Part shown: piece after piece, positions 17,897-27,135 of the stretch | Numbering within the stretch: the stretch's first letter is position 1 | How the letters are laid out: each line of letters begins with the position of its first letter | Source: Segatella copri | GTDB lineage: Bacteria > Bacteroidota > Bacteroidia > Bacteroidales > Bacteroidaceae | NCBI RefSeq assembly: GCF_002224675.1 | Contig: NZ_NMPZ01000011.1 | Coordinates: 1 to 64,000 of the forward strand | DNA: 64,000 nucleotides | Direction of reading: 5' to 3' | Program-made: the position numbers and the translations under genes | Notes under the pieces: generated by a model | What the model was told of the DNA's origin: nothing | The model's input: the letters and a program-made list of their open reading frames with translations, nothing else | Databases searched by the model: none

Positions 17897-18739
17897 TCAG
17901 CCCGTCACTAACCCATACTTTTTCTCGAACCATTTTTTCCTTTCTTCCGTTCTGGCGACGAACTTCTGATGTTCCTCGCTATCGGGGTTGAAGGGCTTGT
18001 GTCCGAGGGCTTCCCGGATGGGACGCCAGTCTTCCAGGAACTGCTCGGCAGCCTTGCCGAAATAGGTTTCCCGGAATTTCTCCCAGATATATTCTACTGC
18101 CTGATCGCTCGGGTGCAGCATATCTTCCTTGTAGAATCGGTAATCACGAAGTTCATCGTTCATGATTTCGTAAGCAGGAAAATAGCTCACCACACCAGGA
18201 TTCGCCTTCACCAAGCGGTCTGCAGCCAACTGAAGCGTAGCCTTCGAAAGCTGACTTCCATGATAGCCGTATTTGGCATAACGGATGGGGCTTACGGTTA
18301 TGATTACCTTCAAGCCGGTATCGAAAGCTTCATCTTCCGATGTTTTATCTTTCAAACCTCGTTGCTTCAGCAAATCAATCGCCTTTTGCAGATACGCAGC
18401 ACATTCCTCTACACTCAGTTCCCTTTCCTCGAAAAGGCGCTGGGGGCGCTTCTGGCAGTTATCCACGATCTCGCCCGTTTCCTTCAGAATATACACGTGA
18501 TTCGTACCCAGCGTAAAGACTGCCACACGAGGATGCACCTCGGCGCATTTCTCTACCGTATGGAGAATGCTTGCCGGATTATACATCACACCGAAGGGAT
18601 TCACCGTAGCACGGAAGCGATTCTCCACGAATCGGCGACCCAGATTGTCGGCAAAGCAACTACCCACGAAGAGCATCTGCTCTGCCGGCTGTATCTCGAA
18701 GTCGGCCTTCGGAATATCAATTTCTGTTCGAAACTGCAT
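17897..18739 (-). CDS. GSCFA-domain protein
   Basis: A 280-residue protein with no signal peptide or membrane segment. The family-defining motif GSCFADNLG appears near residue 27, followed by NPFGVMYNPASI, FTLGTNHV and a C-terminal block LHPSDQAVEYIW. GSCFA proteins resemble SGNH-type esterases: the Ser in GSCF and a late Asp-x-x-His-like set (DMLHPSD) are compatible with that, but the substrate is unknown. Its start overlaps the end of the YfhO gene (18717-18739), implying translational coupling. murF/alr follows after 42 nt. Confidence 0.88.
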   Translation of the reverse strand: MQFRTEIDIPKADFEIQPAEQMLFVGSCFADNLGRRFVENRFRATVNPFGVMYNPASILHTVEKCAEVHPRVAVFTLGTNHVYILKETGEIVDNCQKRPQRLFEERELSVEECAAYLQKAIDLLKQRGLKDKTSEDEAFDTGLKVIITVSPIRYAKYGYHGSQLSKATLQLAADRLVKANPGVVSYFPAYEIMNDELRDYRFYKEDMLHPSDQAVEYIWEKFRETYFGKAAEQFLEDWRPIREALGHKPFNPDSEEHQKFVARTEERKKWFEKKYGLVTG

Positions 18740-21227
18740 CTGTCTTCTTGCGCTTTTTGATTTCCACTCCTATACCTATTATAATAAGGAGTACCAGAAC
18801 ACCATAGCCGATATAAGCTACCATCTCTGTATTCTTGAGCGACTGAGGATGGAAATCGAGCACCACCTTGTGGTTGCCCGGCTTCACGTTGATGGCACGG
18901 AGGATATAATCCACACGGCCCAGTTCTACAGGCTGACCATCTACGGTAGCAGTCCATCCAGGATAGTAAATCTCAGAGAAGACGATGACGCCACCCTTGC
19001 TCGACTTCACCTCGTAGGTGAGGTTGTTTGGCTTATACTGGATCATCTTCACCACCGAAGTGTCATCCTGCTTCACGCTCTGAACCAGCTGCTCCTTGAA
19101 CTTGGCATCAGCCACTGCCACATGACGGAGGTTGACCTTGCCCACGCCATCAATCTCCTCGTTGGCATTGTTGACATACTGCACCTCATCCACGAACCAC
19201 GCATTACCATAGGCATATGGATTCTGTACAGGAACCGTCTGACCGCCCTGCAAAGGCAGGATGAAGTATTTGGTATTGAGCATGTTCAATACAGGGAAGA
19301 TACTGTCGCCATTCACCTTGGTCATATCACCACCAGCCTCGGCCACAGCCTTCATCGTCTTCTGCATCTCAGGAGCGATATGTGCATCAATCATCTCCTG
19401 ATAGCGACGGAGCTTGGCTGGATGATAACCGCCGATGCTCTTGTGGTAATAAGAGGTCTCGTTCTCATTGAAGGTATTGGAAGCGAGATTGAGCACACGG
19501 TAATCGAGCGCCTTGTCGCGGCAGATAATCTTATCGGTCTCCGTCATCTGCTGAGGAGTATCGCGCACGTTCTTATCTACGAACATATCATCGTAGAGAT
19601 AACGCTTGTTCACCATCCACATATCTACGAGACAGAGTACGGCGATGCCGGCAATCATATACTCAGCACCCAACTTCTTCATCTTGTAAAGCAGCAGGAA
19701 GGCTGAACCGATGACGATGACCCAGAACGAGCGCCAGCAATCAGAAGTAAAGATGCTCTTGCGAATCTCGATGAGATTGCTCATGAGCGGTCCCTGGTAT
19801 TCTGCCGGCAACTGCTGCAACGCCTGAGTTTCCTGAACGGAAATGAAATCAGGGAAGAAGACACCCGGCATCAGGGCAAAGAGCAGACAGAAGCCTGCCG
19901 TCAGACCAAAGCTGGCATATACCAGTTTGATCTTACTGGTGAGAATCTCTGGCTCATCAATGATTTTCTTCAAAGCCATCATGGCAAGCAACGGAATGGT
20001 GAACTCGGCTATCACGAGGATAGAAGCCACCGTTCGGAACTTGGCATACATCGGAATGTAATCAAGGAAGAAATCGGTGAACGGCATGAAGTTTCTACCC
20101 CAGGAGAGCAGGATGCTCAGGATGGTGGCAGCCAGCAATGCCCACTTCATCGGACCCTTGACAATAAACAAACCGAGGATGAAGAGCATACATACGAATG
20201 CTCCTACATATACAGGACCGCTCGTACCAGGCTGGTTGCCCCAGTACTGTCCGAGCTGCTGATAAATCTGCACGAAGTTAGGATCCGCCTTCTCCATCGC
20301 CTGCGTATTCTGGGCGAGAGGTACGGAAGCACCACCCTTGGCATCAGGAATCAGGAGCGTCCAGGTTTCATCAATACCATAGCTCCACTGGGTGATATAG
20401 TCTCTATCCAAACCACTGCTGGTCTGGTTAGCAGTATTCTTCTTCACCAGTTCGCTCTTTCCACGCATGGTTTCCTGACCATACTGCCAGGTATGATACA
20501 GGTTGGAGAGGTTGAGCGAGATACCGATGAGGGCACCCACGACACATACCGCAGTCGCCTTGCCGAAGCGGGCGAGTTCCCCCTTCTTGATGGCATCTAC
20601 CAGAAAGGCAATCACCATGAAGAGGATGATGAAGAGATAATAATAGGTCATCTGCACGTGGTTGGCATTCACCTCGAAAGCCGAGAAGATGGCGGTGAGG
20701 AGCAGACCTTTCAGATACTTACCCCTATAAGCCAGTACCACACCCGCGATCATAGGAGGCAGATAGGCCAAAGCCCATACCTTCCAGATATGACCTGCAG
20801 CAATGATAATAAAGAAGTAGGATGAGAATGCCCAGATGATGGAACCCAGCGCCGCCAGCGATTGTCGGAAATCGAAGGCACGGAGCATGATATAAAAGCC
20901 CAGGAGATAGACAAACACATACCATACATAATCAGGCAACCACAGATGATAAGCCTTCGTTACCTGGCTGAGCACCTGGGTACTGCCGTACGAAGGCGAC
21001 ATCTGATAGGTTGGCATACCACCAAACACAGAGTTGGTCCAACGGGTTGTCTCGCCAGTCTGCTGTTGGAAAAGCTCTTTCTCATGTCCCAATCCCTTGC
21101 TCGCCGCCGAGTCGTGTCGGAACAGAATTCGTCCGTCCATGTCGGCAGGCATGAAGTACACGAAAGAGATCACTGCAAAAACAATCACTACCAGAATATC
21201 CAGTAGATACTTCTTCAATAATTTCAT
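18717..21227 (-). CDS. YfhO-family polytopic membrane protein
   Basis: YfhO proteins are multi-spanning inner-membrane proteins associated with glycosylation of cell-envelope polymers such as lipoteichoic acid in Firmicutes; the role in Bacteroidota is unproven. The 836-residue chain has about a dozen hydrophobic segments: the first at 7-27, a cluster from about 95 to 460, one near 520, and the last near 800-822. An extracytoplasmic domain (about 545-790) contains FSEIYYPGWTATVDGQPVEL, a typical YfhO end motif. It has its own promoter at 21256-21287 and heads the operon. Confidence 0.88.
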   Translation of the reverse strand: MKLLKKYLLDILVVIVFAVISFVYFMPADMDGRILFRHDSAASKGLGHEKELFQQQTGETTRWTNSVFGGMPTYQMSPSYGSTQVLSQVTKAYHLWLPDYVWYVFVYLLGFYIMLRAFDFRQSLAALGSIIWAFSSYFFIIIAAGHIWKVWALAYLPPMIAGVVLAYRGKYLKGLLLTAIFSAFEVNANHVQMTYYYLFIILFMVIAFLVDAIKKGELARFGKATAVCVVGALIGISLNLSNLYHTWQYGQETMRGKSELVKKNTANQTSSGLDRDYITQWSYGIDETWTLLIPDAKGGASVPLAQNTQAMEKADPNFVQIYQQLGQYWGNQPGTSGPVYVGAFVCMLFILGLFIVKGPMKWALLAATILSILLSWGRNFMPFTDFFLDYIPMYAKFRTVASILVIAEFTIPLLAMMALKKIIDEPEILTSKIKLVYASFGLTAGFCLLFALMPGVFFPDFISVQETQALQQLPAEYQGPLMSNLIEIRKSIFTSDCWRSFWVIVIGSAFLLLYKMKKLGAEYMIAGIAVLCLVDMWMVNKRYLYDDMFVDKNVRDTPQQMTETDKIICRDKALDYRVLNLASNTFNENETSYYHKSIGGYHPAKLRRYQEMIDAHIAPEMQKTMKAVAEAGGDMTKVNGDSIFPVLNMLNTKYFILPLQGGQTVPVQNPYAYGNAWFVDEVQYVNNANEEIDGVGKVNLRHVAVADAKFKEQLVQSVKQDDTSVVKMIQYKPNNLTYEVKSSKGGVIVFSEIYYPGWTATVDGQPVELGRVDYILRAINVKPGNHKVVLDFHPQSLKNTEMVAYIGYGVLVLLIIIGIGVEIKKRKKTDAVSNRN

Positions 21228-21255
21228 CTTTTTCTATAAACGTTTATAATTTGGT

Positions 21256-21287
21256 GCAAAGATAATGAGAAATGAAGACACTACAAA
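21256..21287 (-). promoter_or_regulatory. Promoter of the YfhO-GSCFA-murF/alr operon
   Basis: On the minus strand, TTTG (21284-21287), 19 nt, TATCTTTGC (21256-21264), 29 nt before the ATG. Confidence 0.7.
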
Positions 21288-21332
21288 ATAATAAAAGAAA
21301 CTTTTTACTTTTTTTATCGAAGAAAAGACGCA

Positions 21333-21360
21333 ATAGGGTTTTCCCCCTATCATTATAGGG
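21333..21360. repeat. Three-part competing hairpin (ATAGGG / CCCTAT / ATAGGG)
   Basis: ATAGGG at 21333-21338 and at 21355-21360 can each pair with CCCTAT at 21345-21350, so two stems exclude each other. It lies between divergent promoters. Significance unproven. Confidence 0.3.
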
Positions 21361-21391
21361 ATTCTCACGCTGCAAGATGACCGAAAATCCA

Positions 21392-21400
21392 TACCTTTGC
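21392..21400 (+). promoter_or_regulatory. -7 element for porin-like gene
   Basis: TACCTTTGC, 28 nt upstream of the ATG. No clear -33 element. Confidence 0.5.
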
Positions 21401-21428
21401 ACCAGATAATAATTAAAATCACATCAAT

Positions 21429-22106
21429 ATGAAAAGAATCGCATTTATCATGATGGCAATACTCCTGGCAGTGATTCCATCAACAGCTCAGAACTATAAG
21501 AATAGTAGATATTACAACAAGAAGACGGGACATCTCGACTACAGATACAACCACAGTTACGGTGCTCCATACTTCGGTTTCCGAATCGGTCCGGCATTCA
21601 CCTACGTGAATTCGGATGATCCCCGTCTGGATGGCGGTGACTGGCAGACGGGTCTCAACGTAGGCGTTGTTGCCGGCATTCCGCTCACGGATACAGCGCC
21701 TCTGTATCTGGAGACAGGTCTCTCCTATATAGAAAAAGGTGGCAAGAAAGATTTGGTTTCCGGCAAGAAGATGACCTACGACCTCAACTACCTGCAGATT
21801 CCTGCGGTGTTGAAATACAAGTATGATGTAGATGACCACTTCTCCATCCAGCCACAATTCGGCGGTTACTTCGCCGTGGGTGTAGGTGGCAAGATCAAGA
21901 ACTTTGCCGAGCGAGAGGCCCAGAGTTCCTTCCGCAGCGACAACTTCCGCCGTCTGGATGGCGGTCTGCGCATCGGTTGCGGCATCGGCTACGATATGTT
22001 CTATGCTGACCTCACCTACGACATCGGCCTTGCCAACATCTGCCACGACAGTTTTGACAAATCGCACAATGGAGCCCTCTTGCTCAATTTTGGAGTGAAC
22101 TTCTAA
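21429..22106 (+). CDS. Outer-membrane beta-barrel (porin-like) protein
   Basis: The 225-residue product has a signal peptide (residues 1-20, ending STAQ). The mature part has alternating hydrophobic and polar strands, many Gly and aromatic residues (YFGFRIGPAFTYV, ETGLSYIEKGGKK, LQIPAVLKYKYDV, GGYFAVGVGGKI) and ends in Phe (LLLNFGVNF), as outer-membrane barrels do. This matches the OMP_b-brl/PorT-like group, probably eight to ten strands. Cargo or function cannot be assigned. It is monocistronic, with its own -7 element and terminator. Confidence 0.82.
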   Translation: MKRIAFIMMAILLAVIPSTAQNYKNSRYYNKKTGHLDYRYNHSYGAPYFGFRIGPAFTYVNSDDPRLDGGDWQTGLNVGVVAGIPLTDTAPLYLETGLSYIEKGGKKDLVSGKKMTYDLNYLQIPAVLKYKYDVDDHFSIQPQFGGYFAVGVGGKIKNFAEREAQSSFRSDNFRRLDGGLRIGCGIGYDMFYADLTYDIGLANICHDSFDKSHNGALLLNFGVNF

Positions 22107-22146
22107 CAGAACCCTACATTTTTCGTAGTTTGCAATATCATCATGT

Positions 22147-22193
22147 AACATTTCTCTGCCTATTATAAAATATAGGTGGGGAAATGTTTTTTT
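22147..22193 (+). terminator. Terminator of porin-like gene
   Basis: AACATTTC (22147-22154) pairs with GAAATGTT (22181-22188), with an inner CCTAT/ATAGG stem, and runs into T7. Confidence 0.8.
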
Positions 22194-22208
22194 ATGGGAT
22201 TTATTTTG

Positions 22209-22217
22209 TAACTTTGC
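22209..22217 (+). promoter_or_regulatory. -7 element for mtnN-luxS operon
   Basis: TAACTTTGC, 23 nt upstream of the mtnN ATG. The -33 position lacks TTTG. Confidence 0.5.
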
Positions 22218-22240
22218 ACCCAGAATAGAAATAAATCGAT

Positions 22241-22939
22241 ATGAAAATAGGAATTATCGTTGCAATGGACAAGGAGTTCACGCAACTCAAGACATTATTG
22301 ACAGAATCGCAGACTGAGCGAAAGAATCATAAGGACTTCGTCATCGGAAAAATCGGCGAGAATGAAGTAGTGATGCAGCAGTGCGGCATCGGAAAGGTAA
22401 ACAGCGCCATCGGAGCTGTGGAAATGATTGATAATTACCACCCAGACCTCGTCATCTCTTCGGGTGTGGCTGGAGGCGCAGACATCAACCTCAATGTTAC
22501 CGAAGTGGTGGTAGCTACCGACTGTGTATATCACGATGCTTACTGCGGTGACGAATGCGAGTATGGACAGATTCTCGGTATGCCTGCCCTCTTCAAGACC
22601 CCTAAGGAGTATGTAGAAAAGGCACTTGCCATCAATGAACAGCCAGACAACCAGCATCCCAAGATTCATGCCGGACAGATTGTAAGCGGAGAATGGTTCG
22701 TAGATAGCAAGGAGAAGATGCGCTCTATCTTGGAGCACTTCCCTCACGCTATGGCTGTGGATATGGAAAGCTGCTCCATCGCACAGACCTGCCACATCTA
22801 CAAGACTCCTTTCATCTCCTTCCGCATCATCAGCGATGTACCTCTGAAGGATACCAAGGCACAGCAGTACTTCGACTTCTGGGCTAAAATGGCAGAAGGA
22901 TCATTCAATGTCACCAAGGCTTTTCTCGAAAGTCTGTAA
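22241..22939 (+). CDS. mtnN: 5'-methylthioadenosine/S-adenosylhomocysteine nucleosidase
   Basis: Hydrolyses S-adenosylhomocysteine to adenine and S-ribosylhomocysteine, and methylthioadenosine to adenine and methylthioribose. The 232-residue length is typical. Motifs are GIIVAMDKEF with the general-acid-region Glu, SSGVAGGAD, a central ADCVYHDA-like block (ATDCVYHDA), and VDMESCSIAQTC with the ribose-binding Met-Glu, then FRIISD. luxS starts 26 nt downstream and consumes the product, so the pair forms the detoxification branch of the activated methyl cycle. Confidence 0.95.
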   Translation: MKIGIIVAMDKEFTQLKTLLTESQTERKNHKDFVIGKIGENEVVMQQCGIGKVNSAIGAVEMIDNYHPDLVISSGVAGGADINLNVTEVVVATDCVYHDAYCGDECEYGQILGMPALFKTPKEYVEKALAINEQPDNQHPKIHAGQIVSGEWFVDSKEKMRSILEHFPHAMAVDMESCSIAQTCHIYKTPFISFRIISDVPLKDTKAQQYFDFWAKMAEGSFNVTKAFLESL

Positions 22940-22965
22940 ACTATAAATTGTAAATTATAAACTAT

Positions 22966-23451
22966 ATGAATAAGATTCCAAGTTTTACTATCAATCATAA
23001 CAAGTTGCTCCGCGGCATCTACGTAAGCCGCAAGGACGAAGTAGGCGGAGAAGTAGTCACCACCTTCGATATCCGTATGAAGGTGCCTAACCAGGAGCCT
23101 TGCCTCCACAACGGTGCCATCCATACCATCGAGCACCTGGCTGCCACCTACCTGCGTAACGACGAGGAGTGGAAAGACCGCATCATCTACTGGGGACCAA
23201 TGGGATGCCTCACCGGCAATTACCTCCTCATCAAGGGCGACCTGGAGAGCAAGGACATCGTAGAACTGATGAAGCGCACTTTCCAGTTCATCGCCGACTT
23301 CGAAGGAGAAATTCCAGGACAGGCAGCCAAGGATTGCGGTAACTATCTGCTCCACGACCTGCCTATGGCAAAGTATGAATCGAAAAAATATTTGGAAGAG
23401 GTGCTCAACTGCATCACCGAAGAAAATTTGATTTATCCTACACAAGACTAA
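22966..23451 (+). CDS. luxS: S-ribosylhomocysteine lyase LuxS
   Basis: Iron- or zinc-dependent enzyme that splits S-ribosylhomocysteine into homocysteine and 4,5-dihydroxy-2,3-pentanedione, the precursor of autoinducer-2. All key residues are visible in the 161-residue chain: the N-terminal Ser in IPSF, metal ligands in HTIEH and the later Cys in KDCGNY, the catalytic Cys in GPMGC, and the Arg in TTFDIRM. It is second in the operon with mtnN. The gene ends at a strong hairpin. Signalling use of AI-2 is not shown by the sequence; methyl-cycle recycling alone would explain the pair. Confidence 0.96.
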   Translation: MNKIPSFTINHNKLLRGIYVSRKDEVGGEVVTTFDIRMKVPNQEPCLHNGAIHTIEHLAATYLRNDEEWKDRIIYWGPMGCLTGNYLLIKGDLESKDIVELMKRTFQFIADFEGEIPGQAAKDCGNYLLHDLPMAKYESKKYLEEVLNCITEENLIYPTQD

Positions 23452-23459
23452 CCCTATAC

Positions 23460-23490
23460 AAACGCCCGCAAAGCAAAATTGCGGGCGTTT
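23460..23490 (+). terminator. Terminator of mtnN-luxS
   Basis: AAACGCCCGCAA and TTGCGGGCGTTT form a 12-bp perfect stem with a 7-nt loop, followed by an A/T-rich tail, 9 nt past the luxS stop. Confidence 0.85.
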
Positions 23491-23512
23491 ATATTTAATT
23501 AACCAGAAAAGT

Positions 23513-23544
23513 TTTGTTACTATTTATAAAACTCCTATCTTTGC
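23513..23544 (+). promoter_or_regulatory. Promoter of the GH29 operon
   Basis: TTTG (23513-23516), 19 nt, TATCTTTGC (23536-23544). The transcript would start about 90 nt before the chosen ATG at 23644. Confidence 0.75.
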
Positions 23545-23643
23545 AGATGAATCATTAGTAACAATCACCAATCGCATCAATAACTATTATATACATCTAT
23601 TATTATGGTAAGATTAAAGTGTATCGATTTAAATACAACAACC

Positions 23644-25161
23644 ATGAACATCAAAAAAGTTTTTATAGGGGTGTCCCTCGTCATGACTGCCATGGCTGGC
23701 CACTCCCAGAGTGTTTTCCAAGTAAAGCAGCAGTCGTTGCCTAATCCAGACAACGAGCCAACAGCTGTGTTCCCGGTTCCTAGCGATCGCCAGATGAAAT
23801 GGCAGGAGACAGAATTCTATGCCTTCTTCCATTATGGCATGAATACCTATACCAACAGAGAATGGGGACTCGGAAGTGAAGACGTAACCCTTTTTGCACC
23901 TACCAAGAAGCCTAACCCTACTCAATGGCTCAAAGCTGTAAAGGCTGCTGGCATGAAGGGCGGTATCGCCGTAGTCAAGCATCATGACGGTTTCTGCCTC
24001 TGGCCTACATCTACTACTGACCATTCCATCGTCAATGCCGGCAATGAGAATGGCAAGACTACCAACATTCCTCGCGACTTTGCCAAGGCAGCCCGCAGTC
24101 TGGGTATGAAGTACGGCTTCTATGTTTCTCCATGGGATAGAAACAGCCAATACTATGGTACTGAGAAATATGTAAACGATGTTTTCCTGCGCCAGTGCGC
24201 GGAGTTGGCACAGTATGGCAAAGACCAGTTTGAAATGTGGTTTGATGGTGCCAACGGTGGCGACGGATACTACGGCGGACGCAATACGACCGTAAACGTA
24301 GACCGTTCTACCTATTATGATATTCCTAACCTCAGAGACTCTATCCACAAGGTTTGTCCAGACATCATCCTCTGGGGTGTGGGTGCTGAGGCAAGATGGA
24401 TCGGCAACGAGGCAGGATGGGCTGGCGAAACCAACTGGCTCACCGACGAAAGAGGCTATGCACCAGAAAGCAACGGAATGTATGGTACAGAGGACGGCTG
24501 GCAGTGGGACCCAGGTGAGAGCGATGCCAAGCTCACCGACAAGGGATGGTTCTGGCACGAGGGCGAGAAGCCTCTCTCTGTAGAGCGCCTCTTCCAGATG
24601 TATCTGGAGACTGTAGGCAGAAATGCTACCTTGATTCTCAACTGCCCTCCGGACAAGAGTGGTCTGTTGCCAGAGATCGACGTTCGCGTGCTCAAGGAAA
24701 TGGGCAACATGATTCGTACCCGTCTAGGCAAGGACCTGGCACGGAAGGCAAAGGTTACTGTAAGCAACACCCGAAAGGCTGGTGCCAACCGCAACTATGC
24801 AGCCAAGAACCTGACCGATAACAACAAGAATACCTATTGGGCTACTGATGACGGCGTGAAGCAGGCTACCATCACCTTCAACTGGGACAAGCCACAGACC
24901 GTTCGCTATGTGGATATGATGGAATATATCCGCAAGGGTCAGCGAGTAAGAAAGTTCCATATCGAAATCTCAGAAGATGGAAAGACATGGAAACCTATCG
25001 CAGAGAAGTGCACTACTACCACCATCGGATACAAGCGCATCATCCCGTTGAACGGCAGCACATCCGACAGTTACGGCAAGGGTTATCAGGTGAAAGGCCT
25101 GAAGGTTGTCATCGACGACAGCAAGGCTTGCCCATTGTTACATTCCATTAAAGTATTTTAA
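23644..25161 (+). CDS. Alpha-L-fucosidase (GH29) with C-terminal F5/8 type C domain
   Basis: Secreted enzyme expected to release alpha-linked L-fucose from glycans. The start at 23644 is preferred over the upstream in-frame ATG 23605 because it gives a normal signal peptide (MNIKKVFIG to HSQS). The GH29 catalytic domain (about 30-370) shows FFHYGMNTYT, VVKHHDGFCLWP and the nucleophile Asp in MWFDGANGG. The usual Asn-Cys-Pro-Pro block LILNCPPDKSG closes the barrel. A discoidin-like domain (about 375-505) contains ATDDGVKQATITFNWDKPQ. The downstream secreted protein is co-transcribed (22-nt gap). There is no adjacent SusC/D. Confidence 0.92.
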   Translation: MNIKKVFIGVSLVMTAMAGHSQSVFQVKQQSLPNPDNEPTAVFPVPSDRQMKWQETEFYAFFHYGMNTYTNREWGLGSEDVTLFAPTKKPNPTQWLKAVKAAGMKGGIAVVKHHDGFCLWPTSTTDHSIVNAGNENGKTTNIPRDFAKAARSLGMKYGFYVSPWDRNSQYYGTEKYVNDVFLRQCAELAQYGKDQFEMWFDGANGGDGYYGGRNTTVNVDRSTYYDIPNLRDSIHKVCPDIILWGVGAEARWIGNEAGWAGETNWLTDERGYAPESNGMYGTEDGWQWDPGESDAKLTDKGWFWHEGEKPLSVERLFQMYLETVGRNATLILNCPPDKSGLLPEIDVRVLKEMGNMIRTRLGKDLARKAKVTVSNTRKAGANRNYAAKNLTDNNKNTYWATDDGVKQATITFNWDKPQTVRYVDMMEYIRKGQRVRKFHIEISEDGKTWKPIAEKCTTTTIGYKRIIPLNGSTSDSYGKGYQVKGLKVVIDDSKACPLLHSIKVF

Positions 25162-25183
25162 ACTTTGACTCTACACTACGAAT

Positions 25184-26092
25184 ATGAAGAAATTACTCAT
25201 AGCATTGTGTTTGTTACCATTGGCTGCAATGGGACAAGAAATTAAGTTCGACACCCAGGATTACAAATCCGTGGGAGTTTACGACAGATGGGAGCATTCC
25301 CCATTCCGCACAGGAGAACTGGCGGGCAACTGCGAAGTTGTGGATAATCCAGACCTCACCAACAATCCTAACAAGAAGGTGCTCGGCTTCCAGCGTTCAC
25401 GCCTGGCTTCCAACATCTTCGGTGCAAGAATAGATCTGAAGAAGCCGATTGCACTCGGTCCATCTGGAAAAGTAGTTCACGTACTGATCAACCGTCCGAT
25501 GGAAGGCAGAGTGATGCTGGTAGGTCTCGGAAAGAGAAGAGACAGAGCCGGACAATCGCAGGAAGTGGAGCAGTTCTGGATCAAGTCAACCACTCCTGTT
25601 CCTGCAGGTCAGTGGGCTGATGCCGTTTTCCCAATCAAGAGTGCAGAAGGTGTAGACATCTATAGCCTGGTAGTAGTTCCTCACGCAGAGTCTCCTCATG
25701 AGATGAAGGAGGATGCCCTGGTCTATATCGATGACATCAATATCCACCTGACCAACGCTCCTCGCATCACCTTGCTGAAGAGTGAAGGTACTGCCAAGAA
25801 AAAGGCTCACAGTGAGTTTGTTTCAGTAACCGAGGCTAACCGCAATGGTATGGTAACTGCGGCAGATGGAACAACCCTCAACAACCACAAGGTGGCATAC
25901 GGCAAGCCATTCAAGGTAAAGATGGTTCCTGCTCCAGGATTCACCTATGGTGACTTCACCATTACCCATGGTGATCAGACAGAATCGCTCAAGAAGACAG
26001 ATATCGCCAAGGATGGCACCTTCACCATTCCAGCCAAATGGATGGATGGCAACGTAACCATCGAGTGCATCTTTATTTCTACAAGCAAATAA
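25184..26092 (+). CDS. Secreted protein of unknown function encoded with the fucosidase
   Basis: I do not recognise a family with certainty. The 302-residue product has a signal peptide (residues 1-17, MKKLLIALCLLPLAAMG). The first 190 residues look like a beta-sandwich (KVVHVLINRPMEGRVMLVG, YSLVVVPHAESPH, LVYIDDINIHL), reminiscent of carbohydrate-binding jelly-roll domains. The final 85 residues (FVSVTEANRNGMVTAADG, PGFTYGDFTITHGD, DGNVTIECIF) look like a separate small beta domain of the extracellular repeat type. It immediately follows GH29, so a role in binding or processing the same glycan is inferred. Catalytic residues cannot be named. Confidence 0.75.
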   Translation: MKKLLIALCLLPLAAMGQEIKFDTQDYKSVGVYDRWEHSPFRTGELAGNCEVVDNPDLTNNPNKKVLGFQRSRLASNIFGARIDLKKPIALGPSGKVVHVLINRPMEGRVMLVGLGKRRDRAGQSQEVEQFWIKSTTPVPAGQWADAVFPIKSAEGVDIYSLVVVPHAESPHEMKEDALVYIDDINIHLTNAPRITLLKSEGTAKKKAHSEFVSVTEANRNGMVTAADGTTLNNHKVAYGKPFKVKMVPAPGFTYGDFTITHGDQTESLKKTDIAKDGTFTIPAKWMDGNVTIECIFISTSK

Positions 26093-26109
26093 AATTCTCT
26101 ATAAAAAAT

Positions 26110-26141
26110 TAGGGTGTGGCATAGATTCATGTCACACCCTA
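26110..26141. terminator. Bidirectional terminator
   Basis: TAGGGTGTGGCA pairs with TGTCACACCCTA (one mismatch), with A/T runs on both sides, between the convergent GH29 operon and BASS transporter gene. Confidence 0.8.
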
Positions 26142-26150
26142 TTTTTATTG

Positions 26151-27113
26151 CTACCACTTCAGTTTTCCATATTTCTCCTTATACCACAGTTGCCAGCCAT
26201 TCACCAGGTTCTGCCAAACCACATAGGCGCCCGGTGCTACGGCGGCAAGAGGATTCAGGAAAGTTAGGGTGAGCCAGATGCCCACAATGGTATTCTTCTG
26301 TCCCAAAGCCTGACCAGCACTGATGCTCGCATCATAATGTCTGCCCACCGCCTTACCGATGGCAAACTGGATAATACAAACAAAGAGCGGAACGATGAGC
26401 AGCAAGGCAAGAATCCATCCCGAAACCTCGGCATGTAGGATATTGCGAACCGTCTCGCCCATCAGGATAGTAAGGTTGAAGCACCACATATAGAAGCCCA
26501 GATCCTTCACGCTCTTCACCTTATCCACCCACTTAGGCAGAAACTTGCGGCTCAGCAAAGCCAGGAGCAAAGGTACCACCAGTACCGTGGTTACGTTTCT
26601 GAACACCATCGCACTCATAAAAAGAAAGGAAACATCTGCCCCCTTCTCCACCATCGGGAAAAGACTCGGAATAATCACCATCGTAAAGACATTGGCTATC
26701 ACCGTATAAGTTGTCAACGAGCCGATGCTTCCACCCAACTTCTCCGTCACCACCGCCACGGCAGCCGCCGTAGGACAGATAAAGCAGATAAAGGCTCCCT
26801 CCAGCACCAGCTTGGTTTCATAATCATCGCCGAATTCGAAAATCAGCACCACCATCGCCAATGCCAGACTGGTTCTGATCAGCTGCAATACAAAATGCCA
26901 AGCCTTCGGTTTCATCTCCTTGATTTCAATCTTACAGAAGGTAACATAGAGCAAGGCAAAGAGCACCCACGGCATCATATCAACCAGCTTCGGTCCCACC
27001 GCATCGCCCAAAGGTTCCAGGAAAGGAACATTGGCGAAGATCAGATAGCCCACGGCTCCCAATACAAGAGAACAGGGCAACGAAAACTTTCTAAAGAATG
27101 ATATTATATCCAT
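26151..27113 (-). CDS. BASS-family (bile acid:sodium symporter-like) transporter
   Basis: A 320-residue inner-membrane protein with about nine to ten hydrophobic segments across its whole length. Features fitting the BASS superfamily are CFICPTAAAVAVVTEKLGG (Pro- and Ala-rich crossover region, about 115-135) and SAGQALGQKNTIVGIW (second crossover, about 268-283). The ATG at 27113 is chosen; an in-frame GTG at 27119 is possible. The substrate is unknown, since many bacterial members carry organic anions rather than bile acids. Its promoter (27136-27166) overlaps the terminator of the upstream PUL. Confidence 0.82.
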   Translation of the reverse strand: MDIISFFRKFSLPCSLVLGAVGYLIFANVPFLEPLGDAVGPKLVDMMPWVLFALLYVTFCKIEIKEMKPKAWHFVLQLIRTSLALAMVVLIFEFGDDYETKLVLEGAFICFICPTAAAVAVVTEKLGGSIGSLTTYTVIANVFTMVIIPSLFPMVEKGADVSFLFMSAMVFRNVTTVLVVPLLLALLSRKFLPKWVDKVKSVKDLGFYMWCFNLTILMGETVRNILHAEVSGWILALLLIVPLFVCIIQFAIGKAVGRHYDASISAGQALGQKNTIVGIWLTLTFLNPLAAVAPGAYVVWQNLVNGWQLWYKEKYGKLKW

Positions 27114-27135
27114 AAACACAACTTCTAAATTGGCT

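Noticed and set aside
22966-23451. GCLTG instead of GCRTG around the LuxS catalytic Cys as a loss of function
   Set aside because: All catalytic and metal residues are present, and I recall the same variant in other Bacteroidales LuxS proteins.
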